This document shows, piece after piece, positions 34,181-42,648 of a stretch of DNA of 64,000 nt. The translations under genes and the position numbers were made by a program. The notes under the pieces were generated by a model that saw only the letters and a program-made list of their open reading frames with translations, was not told where the DNA came from and did no database searches. The stretch's first letter is position 1; each line of letters opens with the position of its first letter. The stretch covers positions 62,001 through 126,000 of the forward strand of contig NZ_JBNAGF010000003.1 of assembly GCF_049801055.1 (NCBI RefSeq), in the 5' to 3' direction. Source of the stretch: JBNAGF01 sp049801055 (GTDB lineage: Bacteria > Pseudomonadota > Alphaproteobacteria > Rhodobacterales > Rhodobacteraceae).

Positions 34181-34502
34181 CTGTCAGAGCTAGGCTGCTG
34201 CAGCGCGGCACGCAAGCCACAAAGATGTGGTTTCTGTCGCTTTTGCACTCGCAAGCGGCGCAAGATGACTACGATCGGAAACATGCGTTCGCGCACGGAG
34301 CGGCCATTTTTTTGGCAAAAAGTGAAATTGGATCGCGGAATTTTATAACATAAATAGTAGCTTAGGTGTTTTTCCATGTGAGCCAAATGCCCGGATATCT
34401 GTTCCGGCCTAGTAGCCTCGGCCAATCAGCCACCTGTATTCTGGAACTGGTGAATTTTCTGCACCTGCGCTAAGGGCAGGGTGGAATCCAAGGAGACACT
34501 TC
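34181..34502. other. Divergent serC/serB intergenic region
   Basis: The region holds no gene I can support. It contains an AT-rich stretch (about 34310-34375, with TTTTATAACATAAATAG) that could supply promoters for serC and serB. The serB ribosome-binding site AAGGAG lies at about 34489-34494. Confidence 0.4.
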
Positions 34503-35378
34503 ATGTTTGTTGCCACTTTGTTGACCAACCCTGTCGCAGGTTCGTTGGCTCCGGCGCTTGTCGAATCGCTGCGCAACGCGTGGGGCGGGGACGATGTCGT
34601 GTGGCTCTGCCCGGATGAGGCTGCCGAGTTTTCCCTGCCAGAGGTGCCGGGCAACCAGTGGAACGTGTGGGCAGATGTCCAGAACATGGGTGTGGATCTG
34701 GTGGTGCAGCCGTCCGGAGCACGCAGAAAGAAGATGCTGCTGGCCGACATGGACAGCACCATGATTCAGCAGGAATGTATAGACGAACTGGCCGATATGG
34801 CCGGGGTTGGTGACCGGGTTAAGGAAATTACCGCAAGGGCCATGAATGGTGAACTTGATTTCGAAGGAGCGCTGACCGAGCGGGTCGGGTTGCTGAGGGA
34901 TCTCGACGAAGATGTGATTTCCCAGGTTCTGTCCGAACGGATCACTCTGATGCCCGGCGGTAAAGAACTGGTATCAACCATGAGGGCCAATGGCGGTTAT
35001 GCGGCTTTGGTGTCCGGAGGGTTCACCGCCTTTACCGCGCATGTTGCTGCCGAACTGGGTTTCGACGAAAACCGCGCCAACACCCTGCTCGTCGAAAACG
35101 GCAGGCTGACCGGTGACGTGCAGCGGCCTATCTTGGGGCGGCAGGCCAAAGTGGAAGCTCTGGAACAGATCACATCCCGGTTGGGAATCTCTGAAAGCGA
35201 CGCCATCGCCGTTGGCGACGGCGCGAATGATCTTGGTATGCTGGGGCGAGCGGGAACTGGTGTTGCCTTGCATGCCAAACCCTCGGTTGCGGCCGAATGC
35301 GATGTGCGTATCAACCACGGGGATCTGACCGCACTCCTTTACCTCCAAGGGTATGCCCGGTCGGATTTCGCTGCCTGA
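34503..35378 (+). CDS. serB: Phosphoserine phosphatase
   Basis: The 291-residue HAD-family enzyme completes serine synthesis. It has the nucleophile motif LLADMDSTMIQQECIDELAD (about 80), VSGGFTAF with the motif II Ser, and the metal-binding VGDGANDLGML (about 238). The N-terminal 75 residues form a small regulatory-like domain seen in SerB. AAGGAG lies eight bases before ATG 34503. It diverges from serC-serA. Confidence 0.96.
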   Translation: MFVATLLTNPVAGSLAPALVESLRNAWGGDDVVWLCPDEAAEFSLPEVPGNQWNVWADVQNMGVDLVVQPSGARRKKMLLADMDSTMIQQECIDELADMAGVGDRVKEITARAMNGELDFEGALTERVGLLRDLDEDVISQVLSERITLMPGGKELVSTMRANGGYAALVSGGFTAFTAHVAAELGFDENRANTLLVENGRLTGDVQRPILGRQAKVEALEQITSRLGISESDAIAVGDGANDLGMLGRAGTGVALHAKPSVAAECDVRINHGDLTALLYLQGYARSDFAA

Positions 35379-35405
35379 GATCTGATTTTAAGTCCGTCTT
35401 CCCAT

Positions 35406-35427
35406 AATTTAACTCGTGTGTTAAATT
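35406..35427. promoter_or_regulatory. ArsR-type operator upstream of the ArsR gene
   Basis: AATTTAAC and its exact complement GTTAAATT flank a six-base spacer. The dyad ends five bases before the ATG of the regulator, so binding would cover the promoter or ribosome-binding site; autoregulation is inferred. Confidence 0.65.
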
Positions 35428-35432
35428 GAGGG

Positions 35433-35762
35433 ATGACCGAGCTACAAAAATCCTTTTCAGCCCTATCCGATCCCACCCGTTTCGGGATTGTCGAGCAGCT
35501 CATGCGCGAAGGCGAGCTGCCGGCGGGAGTTCTGATCGAAGGGCGCGGAATGTCCGGAGCGGCCATTTCGCGGCATCTCAAGATTTTACGCGAGGCCGGT
35601 CTGGTCTCCCAGCGTTCACTTGGAACTCAACGCCTTTACTCCGTGCGCGGCGAAGGTTTGAAGGCGATTGCAGACTGGACAATCTCCAAGCGCGAGTTTT
35701 GGGAAACCAGCCTGGATCGATTGGGCGCAATTCTCGATAAGGAGGTGACATGGCCGACCTGA
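35433..35762 (+). CDS. ArsR-family winged-helix repressor
   Basis: The 109-residue protein has the ArsR pattern FSALSDPTRFGIVEQLMREG, SGAAISRHLKILREAGLVSQ and RLYSVRGEGLKAI. It lacks the metal-binding ELCVCDL box, so it belongs to the metal-independent type that often accompanies SRPBCC genes. Its end overlaps the start of the SRPBCC gene by 13 bases. The perfect dyad upstream is its likely operator. Confidence 0.92.
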   Translation: MTELQKSFSALSDPTRFGIVEQLMREGELPAGVLIEGRGMSGAAISRHLKILREAGLVSQRSLGTQRLYSVRGEGLKAIADWTISKREFWETSLDRLGAILDKEVTWPT

Positions 35763-36178
35763 AGATCGTGCGGGAATACCCCGTCGCGCCCAAAGTACTA
35801 TTTGCCTGGATCAGTGAGGGCGCGCGACTGTTGCGATGGTGGGGGCCAGAGGGCGTGCACGTGCCCGAACATAACCTCGATTTCTCTCGCATTGGACCTT
35901 GGTATTCCGTGATGGAAAATAAGGACGGGCAGCAATTCATGGTGTCTGGTCACGTGACCCATGTGAGGCCAGATGTATCAGTGGGGTTCACCTGGGCATG
36001 GCATGACGAAAACGGCACCCGAGGGGCGGAAAGTCACGTAACTCTGGCCGTCGAAGCCACGGAAACTGGCGCCCGGCTGGTTCTGGATCACCGCGACCTT
36101 GCCGATGACGACGTCAGTGCCAATCACGAGGCTGGCTGGACCTCATCGTTTAACAAACTGGCAACAGTTTTGACGTGA
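35750..36178 (+). CDS. SRPBCC/AHSA1-family protein
   Basis: The 142-residue protein shows the AHSA1-type START-like fold: REYPVAPKVLFAWISEG at the start, LLRWWGPEGVHVPEHNLDF, then a C-terminal AGWTSSFNKLATVL helix. It begins inside the ArsR gene with GGAGGTGAC directly upstream. Such proteins bind hydrophobic ligands in a cavity; the ligand here is unknown. It is part of a three-gene unit with ArsR and a YCII-like protein. Confidence 0.88.
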   Translation: MADLKIVREYPVAPKVLFAWISEGARLLRWWGPEGVHVPEHNLDFSRIGPWYSVMENKDGQQFMVSGHVTHVRPDVSVGFTWAWHDENGTRGAESHVTLAVEATETGARLVLDHRDLADDDVSANHEAGWTSSFNKLATVLT

Positions 36179-36227
36179 AGACCCCGAAAGCGCCGATCAC
36201 CGGCGTTAAGCAACAGGAGGAAAGACG

Positions 36228-36542
36228 ATGCCCGAATTTATCTTTGCTTATCACGGCGGCAAGACCCCTGAGAGCCCGGAGGAAGGCGCAAAAGTCATGG
36301 CTGCCTGGCAGGCATGGTTTGCTGACATGGGTGAAGCCGTGGTTGTCCCCGGTGCGCCGGTCGGCCCGTCAAAGACCGTCAGCAGCGGAGGTGTCGCCGA
36401 CGACGGAGGAGCCAATCCACTTTCCGGTTACACAGTCGTAAAGGCCAACGACCATGATGCAGCAACCCAGATGGCTAAGGGATGCCCAATGGTGATTTCC
36501 GGACATGGATCGGTTGAAGTGGCCGAAGTCATGGAGATGTAG
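36228..36542 (+). CDS. YCII-related (YciI-like) protein
   Basis: The 104-residue protein starts MPEFIFAYHGGKTPESPEEG and contains AWQAWFADMGEAVVVPGAPVG and GYTVVKANDHDAA, the pattern of the DGPF/YCII family found beside SRPBCC and ArsR genes. AGGAGG precedes ATG 36228. The biochemical role of the family is mostly unknown. Confidence 0.85.
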   Translation: MPEFIFAYHGGKTPESPEEGAKVMAAWQAWFADMGEAVVVPGAPVGPSKTVSSGGVADDGGANPLSGYTVVKANDHDAATQMAKGCPMVISGHGSVEVAEVMEM

Positions 36543-36570
36543 GTCAGAAAGTCAGGTTGATGACCGGTCG

Positions 36571-37578
36571 TCACAGAAAATCGGCGGCCGGTCTGATAAT
36601 CCCGCATTCGAGCCCAAGTCGGCTGTAAATTGGCGCGTTCATAAATTTGCGCGTCGCCGGATGTTGCGCGTCCAGGACGCCAAGACTTACCAGAATTGTG
36701 GCAATTGCGCATTCACTGGCACGAGTCGCACCGTCGGCGATTTTCAAGGCAATCCCAATCCGCTTTTCCGGGATAATGGCGGCGAAAACGGCCTCGGCGC
36801 CGGTCTTGATGACTGCACGGCCATTCATCGCCCGCATAAGCTCGGTGCAGGCCCGGCCCTCTCCCGCGACGAGGTCGGGGTGCTTGGCCATTGAGGAAAC
36901 AAGGTTTACAGCGGCGTCGCTCTGCCGGTCTGATCGGTCTGATGCGGAGGCGAACCACGCCATCGCCTTGGCGAAACCCGCAAGTGATGTGGCGAAGTTG
37001 GGAGCCGAACAACCGTCGATCCCGTAACCTGGGCTTTCTTCGCCCGTTACCTCTTCGAATGCCGACAGGCACGCCTGTTGTACCGGATGGCCGATATCAA
37101 TGTATTCCGGTCCCGCACCCATATGCTGTGCCAAGGTCAGAAAGCCGGAGTGTTTGCCCGAACAATTGTTGTGGATCTGGCATGGTTTCTCGTGCGCGCG
37201 GATCAGCCGCTCATGTTCTGTGACGTCCGATGGATCCTGAGGTCCGCAGCGGAAGTCGCTCTCTCCAAGCCCAAGATGATCAAGCCAGGCCTTTACTCTG
37301 TGGGTATGAATAGCCGCACCAGAATGTGAGGCGCAGGCCAGAGCCAGATGTTCCGAATTCAAACCGAATTTGGCTGCCGCACCTGAGGTCAGCAAGGGCA
37401 GCGCTTGGATCATCTTTGCCGACGAACGGGGATAAATTACGGCATTCGGATCGCCCCAGCTGCGCAGTATCTGGCCGGAATCGTTGCAAATCACTGCATG
37501 GCCAAGATGCATGCTCTCAAGGAAATCGCCACGCCAGACTTCGACCATCGGCACGGGCTGAGAGGTTGAAACGGACAT
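36571..37578 (-). CDS. L-asparaginase II family protein
   Basis: The 335-residue protein is of the Rhizobium-type asparaginase II (AnsA-like) family, unrelated to E. coli asparaginases. It has PRSSAKMIQALPLL, CASHSGAAIHTHRVKAWL, NNCSGKHSGFLTLAQH, GIDGCSAPNFATSL and the late KTGAEAVFAAI. The Ser-x-x-Lys and conserved Cys residues are the known active-site features. ATG 37578 (MSVSTSQPV) is chosen over a start 19 codons earlier. Deamidation of asparagine in the cytoplasm is expected. Confidence 0.9.
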   Translation of the reverse strand: MSVSTSQPVPMVEVWRGDFLESMHLGHAVICNDSGQILRSWGDPNAVIYPRSSAKMIQALPLLTSGAAAKFGLNSEHLALACASHSGAAIHTHRVKAWLDHLGLGESDFRCGPQDPSDVTEHERLIRAHEKPCQIHNNCSGKHSGFLTLAQHMGAGPEYIDIGHPVQQACLSAFEEVTGEESPGYGIDGCSAPNFATSLAGFAKAMAWFASASDRSDRQSDAAVNLVSSMAKHPDLVAGEGRACTELMRAMNGRAVIKTGAEAVFAAIIPEKRIGIALKIADGATRASECAIATILVSLGVLDAQHPATRKFMNAPIYSRLGLECGIIRPAADFL

Positions 37579-37814
37579 TACGTGTCTCCGGTTTGTTGGT
37601 TCACGGGTGAATACGAGGTTCTTATCTGCCGGCAAAGCGGGCTACCACGAAAAATCCTTGGCGATTTCCTGCCAATCGCTCTTTCGCCCGTGGTGCAAAT
37701 TGCGATAGTGTGTGTATGTCGGCAAGCGGAAGGCCGCGCAAGACAGATGGGTTGGCAAGACCTGCGGGCGCGCCTTTGTAGTTGAGGTTAAGGACAGTCT
37801 AGGAGGCTGGACAA

Positions 37815-38360
37815 ATGGGATCGAAGATCGCCCGCATGTTCGCGGGTTTCTGTGTGGCAGGCATGCTGGCCGGGACATCCGGCCAGGCAATGGCGCAGCA
37901 GGCGGAAAGCACCAATCGTGTTGCAGCCAAAACCGACTGGAGCGTTTTTGTAGAGCAGGACCCCAACGAATGTTGGAGCGTTTCCGCACCTAAGGAAACC
38001 GTGAATACACGCGACGGGCGGGTTGTCGCTGTGCGGCGCAGCGATATTTTGCTGTTCGTGTTCTTCCGCCCAGGCAATGAAGCGAAAGGCCAGGTCACCT
38101 TTACCGGCGGCTATCCCTTTGCTCCGGGTTCAACTGTAAATCTTGACGTGGGTGGCACTCAGTTCGAGCTGTTCACGGAAGGAGAGTGGGCATGGCCGGC
38201 GACTGCGTCGGATGACGCAAAGATCATCACGGCAATGAAGCGCGGATCTCAGGCAGTTTTGTCGGCGCGTTCAGCGCGCGGCACGCGTACCAAGGATACT
38301 TTTTCGCTGCTGGGGTTCACAGCCGCATTTGACGACGCCGAAAAGCGGTGCAGCAAGTGA
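37815..38360 (+). CDS. IalB-family exported protein
   Basis: The 181-residue protein has a signal peptide ending GQAMAQ and the pattern of the 'invasion associated locus B' family (TDWSVFVEQDPNECWSVS, VTFTGGYPFAPGSTVNLDVG, AWPATASDDAKIITAMKRG). It is widespread in free-living alphaproteobacteria, so the name does not imply virulence. A periplasmic location is expected. Confidence 0.85.
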   Translation: MGSKIARMFAGFCVAGMLAGTSGQAMAQQAESTNRVAAKTDWSVFVEQDPNECWSVSAPKETVNTRDGRVVAVRRSDILLFVFFRPGNEAKGQVTFTGGYPFAPGSTVNLDVGGTQFELFTEGEWAWPATASDDAKIITAMKRGSQAVLSARSARGTRTKDTFSLLGFTAAFDDAEKRCSK

Positions 38361-38405
38361 CCGTAACGGCGTTGACCTGAACGTGTCGTGTGATCGGAGG
38401 AAATC

Positions 38406-38807
38406 ATGAGACTGTCGCGCCAATCGCTTTCATTATTCTGCGCCGGATTTCTTTTCTTACCGGCGCAACTTGATGCAGATCCTTCATTGGAATGCAGTGG
38501 TGCCGGTTCACAGGTCGAAATCGGGGATTGTGTGGCAGGAATGGAAGCGCAGGTCGAAACGGCGCTGGGCATCGCTTACGAGATTGCGCTCTCCTCAGCC
38601 GAAGAACTGGATCAGACAACCGGGCGTGAAACCGCCCGACCAGCGCTTGAGCAGGCGCAAACTGCTTGGTCGGCATATAGGGATGCACAGTGTGAGGCCG
38701 TCGGCGCAAGCTTCGGCGGTGGCTCGGGAACAGGGATCGGAATTCGGTCGTGTCGAGTTGAACTGGGGCGCATTCGGGTCGACGCCCTGCTGGGGATGGG
38801 CCGCTAA
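38406..38807 (+). CDS. LprI-like (DUF1311) exported protein
   Basis: The 133-residue protein has a signal peptide (MRLSRQSLSLFCAGFLFLPA). Its helical domain has four Cys and the pattern GDCVAGMEAQVETALGIAYE and EQAQTAWSAYRDAQCEAVG, typical of the lysozyme-inhibitor LprI N-terminal (DUF1311) family. GGAGGAAATC precedes the start. It may protect peptidoglycan; this is a family-level inference. A Gly-rich loop (SFGGGSGTGIG) is present. Confidence 0.82.
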   Translation: MRLSRQSLSLFCAGFLFLPAQLDADPSLECSGAGSQVEIGDCVAGMEAQVETALGIAYEIALSSAEELDQTTGRETARPALEQAQTAWSAYRDAQCEAVGASFGGGSGTGIGIRSCRVELGRIRVDALLGMGR

Positions 38808-38912
38808 TTTCTTACGGATTTTTTCTGACAGCTAGGAATGCAGTCGAAATCTTTTGATCTTTGGCTTCAATCCTATATAGAGGCGCATCCCTCGCCAGAA
38901 ATGAGTCTCGCC

Positions 38913-40094
38913 ATGTCCGCCAAAACGCCGATCACACAGGATGTTGTCACGATCCCCCGCAAACTGCCGGAGGGAAAGACAAACCTTGTCGGCCTGACGC
39001 GCGATCAGCTTCGCTCAGTTCTGATAGAGCACGGCACCCCCGAGAAACAGGCCAAAATGCGGGTAAACCAGATCTGGCAGTGGATCTATCAATGGGGTGT
39101 CCGGGATTTTGCCCAGATGACGAATCTTGCCAAGGCGTATCGCGCTCAGTTGGCAGAACACTTTGTGATCGAGATACCCGAGGTGGTAACCCGAACAGTG
39201 TCTGAAGATGGCACACGCAAATACCTTGTGCGGATTGCCGGCGGTCACGAGGTCGAGGTCGTCTATATCCCGGAAGAAGATCGCGGCACTTTGTGCATCT
39301 CCAGCCAGGTCGGCTGCACGCTCACCTGTTCCTTCTGCCATACCGGCACGCAAAAGCTGGTGCGAAACCTGACCACTGCGGAAATCGTCGGCCAAATCAT
39401 GATGGCCCGAGACGATCTTGAGGAATGGCCCGTACCGGGAGAGCCCAAGAATGAAACCCGCCGTCTCAGCAATATCGTTCTGATGGGGATGGGCGAACCG
39501 CTCTACAATTTTGACAACGTCCGCGATGCAATGAAGATCGCGATGGACCCCGAAGGGATCTCGTTGTCGCGCCGGCGGATCACCTTGTCTACGTCCGGCG
39601 TGGTGCCCGAAATTGCCCGCACTGCGGAAGAGATCGGCTGCCTGCTGGCAATTTCCTTCCATGCAACAACGGACGAGACGCGGGATGTTCTGGTTCCGAT
39701 CAACAAGCGCTGGAATATTGACGAGCTGTTGCAGGCGCTGGCCTCATATCCCAAAGCATCAAATTCGGAACGGATCACCTTTGAGTATGTGATGCTGCAA
39801 GGGGTGAACGACAGCGACGAGGACGCGCACCGGCTGATCAAGCTCATCAAGCAGCACAACATTCCCGCCAAAATCAATCTGATTCCGTTCAACGAATGGC
39901 CCGGTGCTCCGTACAAGCGCAGTTCGAACAACCGGATCCGGGCCTTTGCGAATATCATCTATCAGGCCGGTTATGCCTCTCCGATCCGGACCCCACGAGG
40001 TGAAGACATCATGGCCGCTTGCGGTCAGTTGAAGTCGGCCACCGAGCGTGCCCGCAAATCCCGCAAACAGATCGAGTCCGAAGCCGGGCTCTGA
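38913..40094 (+). CDS. rlmN: 23S rRNA (adenine2503-C2)-methyltransferase
   Basis: The 393-residue radical SAM enzyme methylates A2503 of 23S rRNA and A37 of some tRNAs. Key residues are visible: the radical SAM cluster CTLTCSFC, the SAM region MGMGEPLYNFDNV, the conserved Cys in EDRGTLCISSQVGC and the catalytic C-terminal Cys in IMAACGQL. I prefer ATG 38913 (MSAKTPITQDV); an earlier in-frame ATG at 38838 would add 25 unconserved-looking residues. Confidence 0.93.
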   Translation: MSAKTPITQDVVTIPRKLPEGKTNLVGLTRDQLRSVLIEHGTPEKQAKMRVNQIWQWIYQWGVRDFAQMTNLAKAYRAQLAEHFVIEIPEVVTRTVSEDGTRKYLVRIAGGHEVEVVYIPEEDRGTLCISSQVGCTLTCSFCHTGTQKLVRNLTTAEIVGQIMMARDDLEEWPVPGEPKNETRRLSNIVLMGMGEPLYNFDNVRDAMKIAMDPEGISLSRRRITLSTSGVVPEIARTAEEIGCLLAISFHATTDETRDVLVPINKRWNIDELLQALASYPKASNSERITFEYVMLQGVNDSDEDAHRLIKLIKQHNIPAKINLIPFNEWPGAPYKRSSNNRIRAFANIIYQAGYASPIRTPRGEDIMAACGQLKSATERARKSRKQIESEAGL

Positions 40095-40168
40095 TTTTCT
40101 TGATGAATTTGGCGGAATGCCGGTTTAGGCTTGCCTTCAAAATCAGAATTTGAAGGTGAGGTATTATC

Positions 40169-40552
40169 ATGTCCCGACGCATCATGTCGGTCGTAGCTCT
40201 TCTCATTGGGAATGCGATCGGATTGCTACTAGCGGCTTTGTTGCTGGATGGATTTTCAATAAATCCACTGTCCATGATTATCGTGGTCGCAGTGTTCACT
40301 TTGGTTCAGGTCATCGCTGAACCGCTGATTGCAAAGGTCAGCGAAAAGAACGTGCCCGCCCTGAAGGGTGGAATATCGCTGGTGGTGACATTCGTTGGGC
40401 TTCTGGTGACAGATCTTGTGACCGATGGGCTGACGATCGGCGGAATATCCAACCTGCTGGCCGCCACTCTGCTAGTCTGGTTGGGGGCCTTGGCCGCAGG
40501 AATTCTGCTTCCGATCTTTGTTTTCAAAGAGCTGCGCGAAAACGGCAAGTAA
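40169..40552 (+). CDS. Phage-holin-family IV-like small membrane protein
   Basis: The 127-residue protein consists of four membrane helices (VVALLIGNAIGLLLAALLLD, MIIVVAVFTLVQVIAEPLI, ISLVVTFVGLLVTDLVTDG, LLAATLLVWLGALAAGILLP). This is the arrangement of the 'mycobacterial 4TMS phage holin' family common in bacterial chromosomes without phage context. AGGTGAGG precedes ATG 40169. The function is unknown. Confidence 0.75.
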   Translation: MSRRIMSVVALLIGNAIGLLLAALLLDGFSINPLSMIIVVAVFTLVQVIAEPLIAKVSEKNVPALKGGISLVVTFVGLLVTDLVTDGLTIGGISNLLAATLLVWLGALAAGILLPIFVFKELRENGK

Positions 40553-40593
40553 TCGTCGCGGAACTAAAGAATGTGGCAGTCCCGGAAACAATA

Positions 40594-40609
40594 CGGGGCT
40601 GCTGCCCCG
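40594..40609. repeat. Small GC hairpin (CGGGGC-TGCT-GCCCCG)
   Basis: A perfect 6-bp stem lies 42 bases after the holin-like gene and resembles the core of the hairpin at 18437-18459. It is followed by AAATTTCCC and has no T-run on the plus strand, so a terminator role is weak; a REP-like repeat is the alternative. Confidence 0.4.
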
Positions 40610-40691
40610 AAATTTCCCAAATTCCGGTTAAATTCGGCCCTGATCAACAGTCAGTTTCCAAATCATCAACAAGTGATTTGAGGGTATGGAA

Positions 40692-40901
40692 ATGTCACAG
40701 GCAGATATTGGCGGCGCAGTCATTGACGAGGGTCTTTTGGACCTGCTGCAACAGGAACGGTCCAAAGCGCTGAGCGCGCGCGAGTGGAAATTCCGTCTCG
40801 CGGGATTCGGTTATGGCATCAAAGATGTAAACGGGGCCCGTATTGTGACGAAGCTTCCGCAGGGCACCGAAATCGGCGTTTTGCCTTCCAACTTGGGCTG
40901 A
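40692..40901 (+). CDS. Small conserved-looking hypothetical protein (69 residues)
   Basis: I do not recognise the family. The protein is soluble and starts MSQADIGGAVIDEGLLDLLQ; it contains RLAGFGYGIKDVNGARIVTKLPQGTEIG. ATG 40692 has GAGGG at eight-base spacing and is preferred to the ATG two codons upstream. Codon use resembles the core genes. It converges with the DUF427-cyclase gene. Confidence 0.6.
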   Translation: MSQADIGGAVIDEGLLDLLQQERSKALSAREWKFRLAGFGYGIKDVNGARIVTKLPQGTEIGVLPSNLG

Positions 40902-40931
40902 TCTTTTCCGAGTTTGGCTTGGTGCTGGCGC

Positions 40932-42545
40932 CTAGGCGATGTTTTTGTCTGCTTCGGCGTCTTGGCGTATCAGCTTTTCTCGGACTTGCTCAATCGATTG
41001 CGGGCGGACAGCATGGCTTGCCACCGGTGCAGATACATTGTGCAGCGCAATAGCGCCAAGCGGAAGGCATTCGCCGCACGACTTGGCGACTGTATCGGAG
41101 ACAACGATCGGATGACCTGCTGTCTTTCCGAAATCTCCGAGCCTTGCGGCAATGTTCGCGGCCTGTCCGATGACGGTGAAATCCAGACGGGCCCGGGAAC
41201 CGACATTGCCGTAGGTTACCCGCCCAAAGTCGATCCCAATCGCACACTCGCAGAAGATGTCCGGTTGACCATGATCAACAAGACTGAGTCGTGCCACGAT
41301 TTCCTTGGCTGAATCAAGCGCTTGTTTCTGCGCGGCGGAGGCATCTTTGCCTGCAGGAAAGACGGCCAGAACCGCGTCACCGATGAACTTCAGAACCTCG
41401 CCGCCATGTGCTTCGACAATGGTGGAGGCAGTTTCAAAGAATGTATTGAGTAGCGCAATATAGTCGCGCCGACCCAGCCGCTCTTCCAGTGCGGTGGATC
41501 CGCGAAGATCGCAGAACATGATGGCGGCGTCGATTTCGTCTCCGTCGCCGCGTCTGATTTCGCCCCCCAGAACACGCGCTCCGGTGCGGTGCCCGACATA
41601 CGTATCCAGCAGAGCCCGCGCGTTCTCCTTTTGGGTGAACACCTCGTAAAAGCGGCCAATGACCGTGGCGCACTCAAAGACCAACCCGAGGTTTTCTGTG
41701 GTGAAACCGTTTGGATGATCACTGGTCAGTGTCAGGACGTTGTTGCGGCCGTCGGAGTATGGCAGTGGCATTGCGACATAGTCGGTGGCGCCTTTGGCCC
41801 GCAGATCTTCCATGATTGGAAAGCTGTTGTCTGGATGATCGTCGTCAAGCCGTTGCCGAACACCACCCAGCCCGTTGGACACGTGCCTGAGCGGACTGTT
41901 CCTGAATGCGGGGTGGTCGTGGATTTCATAGGATGGCGCAAATGTCGAGATTTCTTCCTGATCTTTTTCCCAGATGTAATGCTTGCCCGCGATGAGCGGG
42001 TGAAGAGACCAGACAAGAATGCTGAGGCGGGAAATGGCGATGCCGTTCTCCAACATCTTGTCGGCCAGCGCCTTTGTGAACTCCTCGGGTGTTTCGAACC
42101 CGGCCGCACCGCGCAGCAGCCAGTCGATCAATGGGCCGCTGATGTTGCCGTCTTCTCCATCCCGCAGCTTGTTAGGGCCAAGATCGATCTTGGTGCAGGC
42201 TTTTGGCATGAAACCAATATGGCCTTCGATCCCGGTGCTCTCTGGCAGAGCATTTTCATAGGCCCAGACCGAATTTGACAGCCGCCTGTCTCCGACAACG
42301 ATATCGCGATAAGAAGCTGTTCCCTTGAAAGGGCAGAATGTCTGCAACGCGGTTGGATCGCTGAGAGGCACCATGACGTCCTCTGGTGGGAAGTAAATCG
42401 TCGGCGGCAAACGCGTTTCATACATCACCTTGGCGCGGGTGCTGGACGCAAGTTGCACGCCGTCATGGTATACGGTGACCCGACCCTCCAGCGGTTGGAT
42501 GTCGATCCCGTAGCCTTTGCTTTGAGAGGCGATCTGGACGTTCAT
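40932..42545 (-). CDS. DUF427 domain fused to class III adenylate/guanylate cyclase
   Basis: The 537-residue protein has two recognisable parts. The N-terminal part (about 15-105) matches DUF427: ITVYHDG-like strands, YFPPEDV and CPFKGTASYRDI. A middle region (about 120-300) is unassigned. The C-terminal cyclase domain (about 320-520) has the metal Asp in FCDLRGSTALEE, the ATP-specifying Lys in EVLKFIGDAVLAVF, and the N/R pair in GQAANIAARL. ATG 42545 with GGGAGG is chosen. It likely makes cyclic AMP; DUF427 may act as sensor. The fusion is unusual. Confidence 0.85.
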   Translation of the reverse strand: MNVQIASQSKGYGIDIQPLEGRVTVYHDGVQLASSTRAKVMYETRLPPTIYFPPEDVMVPLSDPTALQTFCPFKGTASYRDIVVGDRRLSNSVWAYENALPESTGIEGHIGFMPKACTKIDLGPNKLRDGEDGNISGPLIDWLLRGAAGFETPEEFTKALADKMLENGIAISRLSILVWSLHPLIAGKHYIWEKDQEEISTFAPSYEIHDHPAFRNSPLRHVSNGLGGVRQRLDDDHPDNSFPIMEDLRAKGATDYVAMPLPYSDGRNNVLTLTSDHPNGFTTENLGLVFECATVIGRFYEVFTQKENARALLDTYVGHRTGARVLGGEIRRGDGDEIDAAIMFCDLRGSTALEERLGRRDYIALLNTFFETASTIVEAHGGEVLKFIGDAVLAVFPAGKDASAAQKQALDSAKEIVARLSLVDHGQPDIFCECAIGIDFGRVTYGNVGSRARLDFTVIGQAANIAARLGDFGKTAGHPIVVSDTVAKSCGECLPLGAIALHNVSAPVASHAVRPQSIEQVREKLIRQDAEADKNIA

Positions 42546-42648
42546 CAATTTCCCTCCCATTGGTCCTGGCTATTAGGATGGGTTCGATCAGGAGCGATTC
42601 CTAGGGTCCGCGCAGGAAATTTACCGATTGGGAACTCGCCTAAGTCGG

